From Bacteroides cutis (lineage in GTDB: Bacteria; Bacteroidota; Bacteroidia; Bacteroidales; Bacteroidaceae): DNA of 64,000 bases. Under the pieces are notes generated by a model. The model did not search any database. It saw only the letters and a program-made list of their open reading frames with translations, and was not told the DNA's origin. Within the stretch, counting starts at the first letter, position 1, and each line of letters opens with the position of its first letter. Of the stretch, positions 59,862 through 64,000 are shown in pieces. The position numbers and the translations under genes are program-made. The stretch lies in contig NZ_OEST01000005.1 of the NCBI RefSeq assembly GCF_900241005.1, forward strand, positions 186,001 to 250,000. Direction: 5' to 3'.

Positions 59862-60581
59862 ATGAATAGGAATATTCTTTTCTTTATGGTTCTTCTTGTA
59901 ATGGCTTGCTCCTCGTGTGACGAAGGGCGGATTTATGAAGAAGAAACTATTGTAATGGAGGAAGGACGTGTCGTGAAGATGACCGCTGATATCACCGGCA
60001 TTGATAAATGGGCTCAGGGATATAGTATTGTAATCGCAGGTTTTAATGAGACGAGTGAGTATGCGGTTACTTCCGCCAATATTCCTGCGCCTTCCGTAGA
60101 CGGGGGAACCGTTAGGGTAATCATGTCCGGTATTAGTGATGAGGTAAAGACGTTGGAGATCTGTGCGATCAATAAACTCAGGAAACGTATCGCTACCTTC
60201 TCGTCCATTGAAGCCCCGGCTACTACCGATACGATTATCATGAATGTGGGTGCTGTGGATGCCGGTATGTACAGCGCGATACAAAACAGTGTCTTCACTC
60301 CGTATTGCGCTACTTGCCACGGGGCGTCTGCCGGTAGCCCGAGTGCCAATCTTAATCTGACGAAAGGTAAGAGTTATGAAGACTTGGTCAATCATCCTTC
60401 CGTCATTGTTGACGGTAAACTCAGGGTAACTCCGGGCCATGCGGAAGAAAGCGTCCTGTATCAGATATTGAATACGGATATCAGTTCACAATGGGGGATA
60501 GACCACTTCCCGATACTTACTCCTTATCCCAATTTGTTGACCTTGATTGACGACTGGATAGATAATGGTGCTACCAAATAA
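59862..60581 (+). CDS. c-type cytochrome domain lipoprotein
   Basis: 239 residues, ATG at 59862. NILFFMVLLVMACSSCDEG is a lipoprotein signal. The first half (about 25-130) is a beta-rich domain, and the second half has one heme motif in YCATCHGASAG near residue 150, followed by NLNLTKGKSYEDLVNHPS and a Met-less C-terminal loop with HFPILTPYPNLLTLIDDWIDNGA. Sixth heme ligand not obvious. Likely electron partner of the di-heme protein at 57137. Confidence 0.8.
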   Translation: MNRNILFFMVLLVMACSSCDEGRIYEEETIVMEEGRVVKMTADITGIDKWAQGYSIVIAGFNETSEYAVTSANIPAPSVDGGTVRVIMSGISDEVKTLEICAINKLRKRIATFSSIEAPATTDTIIMNVGAVDAGMYSAIQNSVFTPYCATCHGASAGSPSANLNLTKGKSYEDLVNHPSVIVDGKLRVTPGHAEESVLYQILNTDISSQWGIDHFPILTPYPNLLTLIDDWIDNGATK

Positions 60582-60594
60582 CGACTAATTTGAT

Positions 60595-61752
60595 ATGGAA
60601 ATGAGTAACAAGAAACAACAAAAACAAATAGATAATACTTTAATCGAAATCTCTGAATATAAAGTTAAAGGCGGTATTTCGGAGTATCATATCATGATTC
60701 ACGCCACTCGCCCCGAAGACACATACGAACAGCAACTGAATGCGGTTATCAATACCTATTTCACTTTACTTCAGGAAGAATTGTGTGGAGCTGTTGCCGT
60801 CTTTAAGCGTTATTTCCTGAGTGATGCAGCCAATCAGGAAGACCTGTTGCTTGCACTTACTACGGAAAGTTCGGACTGTGCGCTTTCCATTGTGGAGCAA
60901 CCACCGCTGAACGGAACAAAGATTGCGTTATGGGTCTACTTGCAGGCAGGTGTGCAGACCCGGGTTCTTCACAACGGTTTGTTTGAGGTGAAGCATGGGG
61001 CTTACCGTCATTTTTGGAGTGGCAGTGTCTTGAACCGTGCCGCCAATTCAGAATATCAGACCCGTTTGTTGCTGAACGACTATGTGATGCAATTGATGGA
61101 ACAGGGATGTAAATTGGCCGACAACTGTATCCGTACCTGGTTTTTTGTACAAAACGTGGATGTGAATTATGCCGGAGTGGTGAAAGCCCGCAATGAAGTC
61201 TTTGTTACCCAGAACCTGACGGAAAATACGCACTATATAGCCAGTACTGGTATCGGAGGGCGGCATGCCGACCCTAAAGTACTGGTACAGATGGACACAT
61301 ATGCGGTAGATGGTTTGGAGTCCGGACAGATACACTATCTATATGCTCCTACCCACTTGAACCCTACCTACGAATATGGTGTCAGTTTTGAACGTGGCAC
61401 ATACGTCGATTACGGAGACCGCCGCCATGTCTTTATTTCCGGTACGGCAAGTATCAATAACAAGGGTGAGGTTATGTATCCCGGTGATATTCGCAAGCAG
61501 ACGGAACGGATGTGGGAAAATGTGGAAGCGTTGTTAAAAGAAGCGGAATGTACATTCGAGGATGTGGGACAAATGATTGTTTACTTGCGCGATATAGCGG
61601 ATTATACAGTGGTAAAGGGAATGTATGATAAACGTTTTCCGGATACCCCGAAAATATTTGTACATGCACCGGTCTGTCGTCCGGGATGGTTGATAGAGAT
61701 GGAATGTATGGGAGTAAAGACTTGCGGGAATAAGGATTATGCACCGTTTTGA
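60595..61752 (+). CDS. Protein with C-terminal RidA/YjgF (Rid family) domain
   Basis: 385 residues, ATG at 60595. The C-terminal ~130 residues are Rid-like: RRHVFISGTASINNKGEVMYPGDIRKQTERMWENVEALLKEA, GQMIVYLRDIADYTVVKGMYDKRFPDTPKIFVHAPVCRPGWLIEMECMG. The Arg of the RidA imine-hydrolysis site seems replaced in CRPGW, which keeps it as R. The N-terminal 250 residues are a less conserved extension seen in other Bacteroidetes chorismatase-like or RidA-fused proteins. It is probably the last gene of the iron operon; link to iron is unclear. Confidence 0.75.
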   Translation: MEMSNKKQQKQIDNTLIEISEYKVKGGISEYHIMIHATRPEDTYEQQLNAVINTYFTLLQEELCGAVAVFKRYFLSDAANQEDLLLALTTESSDCALSIVEQPPLNGTKIALWVYLQAGVQTRVLHNGLFEVKHGAYRHFWSGSVLNRAANSEYQTRLLLNDYVMQLMEQGCKLADNCIRTWFFVQNVDVNYAGVVKARNEVFVTQNLTENTHYIASTGIGGRHADPKVLVQMDTYAVDGLESGQIHYLYAPTHLNPTYEYGVSFERGTYVDYGDRRHVFISGTASINNKGEVMYPGDIRKQTERMWENVEALLKEAECTFEDVGQMIVYLRDIADYTVVKGMYDKRFPDTPKIFVHAPVCRPGWLIEMECMGVKTCGNKDYAPF

Positions 61753-61856
61753 CCATACAGTGAAAGAGGGATACCTATTTGTGATGACTATCTCCCTGTA
61801 TTATACCTAATTTGAGCGATTGCAGGATATCTGCCGATGCTGTATCTTTGCGGTAT

Positions 61857-61960
61857 CAGAGATTTAAAGAATGAATTAGTTAGTCATAATTACGTAACCA
61901 CTTTTATGAAGATAAAAGGATCCCCGTTTTCCGATGTGATATCGTGAGGCGGGGATTTAT
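61857..61960 (+). ncRNA. Candidate small RNA with promoter and terminator
   Basis: A -7 box TATCTTTG lies at 61843-61850, with a TTG about 20 nt upstream, and a 7-bp perfect stem ATCCCCG (61920-61926) / CGGGGAT (61950-61956) followed by TTTATTATAT lies about 100 nt later. A 13-codon frame (start at 61906, KIKGSPFSDVIS) overlaps the hairpin. No known family recognised. It is a short independent transcript by inference only. Confidence 0.3.
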
Positions 61961-61990
61961 TATATATCTTTTGGGACAATAAAGGTTTGG

Positions 61991-62120
61991 AGTTTCCTCT
62001 TGTAGGGAACGCCCGTTTCCCTTAATGGGAATTACAGTTTCCTTTAATGGGAACTGCCGTTTCTCTTCATGGAAACGATGGTTTCCTCGGAGGGAAACGG
62101 GCATTTCCTATAAAGGAAAC
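61991..62120. repeat. Array of six ~18-bp palindromes with 22-nt period
   Basis: Units at 61991-62010, 62015-62032, 62037-62054, 62059-62076, 62081-62098 and 62103-62120, most of the form GTTTCCyyyy..GGGAAAC (for example GTTTCCTTTAATGGGAAC and GTTTCCTCGGAGGGAAAC), separated by about 4 nt. The centre sequences differ between units while the GTTTCC/GGAAAC arms are kept. The array fills most of the convergent gap after the Rid gene and before the LuxR stop. Not a CRISPR (units are palindromes, with no unique spacers). Confidence 0.8.
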
Positions 62121-62133
62121 GAAAAAGAAGTAA

Positions 62134-62748
62134 TTATAGGGTATCCTTGATATCTTGAAGTTCTACCAGCTTGTTTACAATTGCGTAAATGGTAAGTCCT
62201 GCCGGAGAGTGTATTTGTAGTTTACGGGCGATATTACGGCGGTGGGTGATGACGGTATGAATGGAAAGAAACAGCTTGTCTGCAATGGCTTTGTTCGTCA
62301 TTCCTTTCACAACACAAGTAATGATTTCCTTTTCGCGTTGGCTCAGTGTCTCTTGTTCATTATCCTTTTCTTCCTCCTCTTCCGTATGCAACAAGTGGTT
62401 GATTTTAGAAGTGATGATATCGATATCATCGCAGATAGCGATACTTTCGTCATACTCTTTCAATGCATTGTTTTCGATGACAGAACAAACCAGGGCGATA
62501 TACTTGATGCCCGATTTTCCGTTTTCCGTTTTAAAGGTCTGCAAGTCAAACCATCCTCCGAAAGTAGGATTTACAATAACGATATCGGGAGTATGCAGAT
62601 GGATATAGTTCTGCAAGGTTTCGGGTGAGGAAACCTCAATGGGGTGTATATTCAGGTTGGGGATGCGTTTTAATACTGCTGTAAGGCCACTTCGCACAAT
62701 AACCGAAGTTTCTGCAACGACTATTTTCAATGAAGTATTATTGTTCAT
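62134..62748 (-). CDS. LuxR/NarL-type regulator with degenerate receiver domain
   Basis: 204 residues, ATG at 62748. The N-terminal ~120 residues have receiver-like strands: LKIVVAETSVIVRSG and PDIVIVNPTFGG, but the acidic pair after strand 1 is AE and the phospho-acceptor Asp after strand 3 is Asn. The C-terminal LuxR helix-turn-helix is intact (LSQREKEIITCVVKGMTNKAIADKLFLSIHTVITHRRNIARKL). It overlaps the hemerythrin gene by 11 nt, so both are made together. The regulator is probably controlled without phosphorylation. Confidence 0.85.
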   Translation of the reverse strand: MNNNTSLKIVVAETSVIVRSGLTAVLKRIPNLNIHPIEVSSPETLQNYIHLHTPDIVIVNPTFGGWFDLQTFKTENGKSGIKYIALVCSVIENNALKEYDESIAICDDIDIITSKINHLLHTEEEEEKDNEQETLSQREKEIITCVVKGMTNKAIADKLFLSIHTVITHRRNIARKLQIHSPAGLTIYAIVNKLVELQDIKDTL

Positions 62749-63445
62749 TTTTCAGTCTCCTTTCTATTTGCGCCACAGCGGGAACAAACATATAATCTTC
62801 TACCTGGCAGTGTGAAGCAAGGTCTTGCTCACAGTTGAAGATGTCGAATAAAACGGTATTAAGGAGGTTGTTGTTTTCTTTTTCGGGATAATATTTGATG
62901 ATGATATTTTTCAGTTCTTTTAGCTTGGTGTCAATTTGATTGTGCTTGCTGGCAAAGGTTGCAATGTCATATTCGTCAGAAAGTTTTCCTTCCAGCAGTT
63001 GCTCCACGTAGGTGAATACCGCTTCGTTTTCATATTCCATGTGGCGGCGGACTTCTTTGGCGTATTCATCAAAGAATTTCAAGATAAGGAATGCCACATC
63101 ATTGTTGTTGCCCGAACAGTCGATGGCTTCAATAAGCTTGCGGCGTATGGCGGGCAGATTGAAATCCAGAAAATAAGTATGTGCCCGCTTCAGGTAGTCC
63201 ATGAGGGCAGGAATAGAGAACGAATTTTCATCGCTACTATAGGTGTACTGTTCTTCACTGATGAAGTTGGCCACAGCGAGAAAGGTACGATAGTCTACCT
63301 GTTGAGCTTCACAGACGTCTTTTACATTCTTATCCCCAAATCCCAATGACAGACCGAAACGGCTCATCACCATTAACAAGGAATAGTTGTCGCAGATGAG
63401 GTCGCTCATCTTGTCTGTGGCACTGTATTTATGTTGTTCATTCAT
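62738..63445 (-). CDS. Hemerythrin-like protein (RIC/YtfE-like)
   Basis: 235 residues, ATG at 63445. An N-terminal ScdA_N-like region (MSDLICDNYSLLMVMSRFGLSLGFGDKNVKDVCEAQQVD) precedes a four-helix hemerythrin core with likely iron ligands in HMEYENEAVF near residue 140, KHNQID near 172 and HCQVEDYMF near 218. RIC proteins repair nitrosated or oxidised iron-sulfur clusters in the cytoplasm. The N-terminal part lacks the usual Cys pair of full-length ScdA_N, so its function may differ. A near-consensus TTACTTTG lies upstream on this strand. Co-transcribed with the LuxR regulator. Confidence 0.8.
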   Translation of the reverse strand: MNEQHKYSATDKMSDLICDNYSLLMVMSRFGLSLGFGDKNVKDVCEAQQVDYRTFLAVANFISEEQYTYSSDENSFSIPALMDYLKRAHTYFLDFNLPAIRRKLIEAIDCSGNNNDVAFLILKFFDEYAKEVRRHMEYENEAVFTYVEQLLEGKLSDEYDIATFASKHNQIDTKLKELKNIIIKYYPEKENNNLLNTVLFDIFNCEQDLASHCQVEDYMFVPAVAQIERRLKNEQ

Positions 63446-63570
63446 TATCGGTTATTATTTGGGTTCTTTATATTCGTGCGCAAAGTAACGGCTTTTCTTT
63501 GAAAAGCGCAATCGCAATAAGTAGGTATTTTGCTGATGATAGGACTGTGGAAAATACTGATTGATGATTA

Positions 63571-63631
63571 AACTAAAACTTTTAGTTCTATTTAACTATG
63601 ATAATTAGTTTATGAACTAAATTATTTAGTT
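63571..63631. promoter_or_regulatory. Three operator-like 17-bp palindromes upstream of the BlaI-type gene
   Basis: O1 AACTAAAACTTTTAGTT (63571-63587) and O3 AACTAAATTATTTAGTT (63615-63631) are perfect palindromes with 8-bp arms; O2 AACTATGATAATTAGTT (63594-63610) keeps only the AACTA/TAGTT ends. Centres are 23 and 21 bp apart. BlaI/MecI repressors bind such A/T-rich palindromes, so autoregulation is likely. Confidence 0.6.
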
Positions 63632-63654
63632 ATTTGCGAAAACAAAAGAAGAAT

Positions 63655-64000
63655 ATGAAAGGATTGACTGCAAAAGAGGAAGAGATTATGGGCTTTTTCT
63701 GGGAAAAAGGTCCGTTGTTTGTAAAGGAGATGCTGGTGTTCTATGGGGAACCGAAGCCGCATTTCAATACGCTCTCTACAATTGTGCGTGGATTGGAGGA
63801 TAAAGGTTTTCTGAGTCATCATACATTTGGTAATACATATCAGTATTATGCGGTTGTAAGCGAGGAGGACTTTCGTAAGGGAACACTGAAGAATGTTATC
63901 AGTAAATATTTCAATGACTCTTATCTGAGTGCGGTATCTTCATTGGTTAAGGAAGAAGATATTTCTTTGGATGATTTGAAGCGGTTGATAGAGGAGGTTG
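63655..64000 (+). CDS. BlaI/MecI/CopY-family transcriptional repressor (3' end beyond window)
   Basis: 115 codons visible from ATG 63655, continuing past the right edge. N-terminal winged helix reads LTAKEEEIMGFFWEKGPLFVKEMLVFYGE and the recognition part KPHFNTLSTIVRGLEDKGFLSHHTFGNTYQYYAVVSEEDF, a close match to BlaI/MecI. The C-terminal dimerisation helices begin at about residue 75. In this family the next gene is usually a BlaR1-type M56 protease, which would lie beyond the window. Confidence 0.9.
   Translation, partial: MKGLTAKEEEIMGFFWEKGPLFVKEMLVFYGEPKPHFNTLSTIVRGLEDKGFLSHHTFGNTYQYYAVVSEEDFRKGTLKNVISKYFNDSYLSAVSSLVKEEDISLDDLKRLIEEV

Noticed and set aside
61991..62120. Possible CRISPR array
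   Set aside because: Units are short palindromes with only about 4 nt between them; there are no unique spacers of 25 nt or more and no cas genes.

Overview
The window reads as a chromosomal segment of a gut Bacteroides or very close relative. The support is: promoters of the Bacteroidetes type (TAnnTTTG near -7) in front of many genes; families largely confined to this phylum (NVEALA peptides, BF3164/TolB-like and 6-bladed propeller lipoproteins, DUF4221, DUF1573, DUF3887 hydrolases); and lipoprotein signals ending in SC or AC. No rRNA, tRNA, CRISPR array or intact insertion sequence was seen.

Layout. 1-10.6 kb is ordinary core sequence: a GH31 glycosidase (cut by the window edge), a membrane protein with a degenerate Nudix-like domain, lipoyl synthase, a DPP-IV peptidase, an MFS transporter, and divergently a radical SAM protein, a flavodiiron protein and glucosamine-6-phosphate deaminase. 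A 217-bp near-palindrome marks the border with the accessory region.

11.1-34.8 kb is an AT-rich, repeat-laden island and the most interesting part. It holds five small exported NVEALA peptides with variable, often Cys-containing tails; seven intact propeller-type lipoproteins (one of them DUF4221); four CxSCKL thioredoxin-like lipoproteins, two fused to DUF1573; two tandem transglutaminase-like lipoproteins; a signal peptidase I; an O-antigen-ligase-like TPR protein; and two ToxR-like membrane-spanning regulators. Each regulator is followed by a long inverted repeat built from TGACAA half-sites, placed exactly 33 nt before the -7 box of a downstream NVEALA gene. Several modules are decayed, and intergenic leaders, hairpins and promoters are repeated between modules, which indicates repeated duplication and recombination. 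I infer a secreted-peptide maturation and sensing system; its function is not known to me.

34.9-43.8 kb is an RND efflux operon with one adaptor, one TolC-type protein and two different permeases. 43.9-54.2 kb is housekeeping: AI-2E-type transporter, Sua5/YrdC, Pif1-like helicase with TPRs, HAD phosphatase, UbiA-type prenyltransferase, CPBP protease, MalY-type PLP enzyme, SPFH protein, hydrolase and a ribbon-helix-helix protein. 54.4-61.8 kb is a probable iron or redox envelope operon (two porins, imelysin, di-heme oxidoreductase-like protein, c-type cytochrome lipoprotein, Rid-domain protein). The end holds a six-unit palindrome array, a hemerythrin/LuxR pair with a degenerate receiver, and the start of a BlaI-type repressor preceded by three 17-bp operator-like palindromes.
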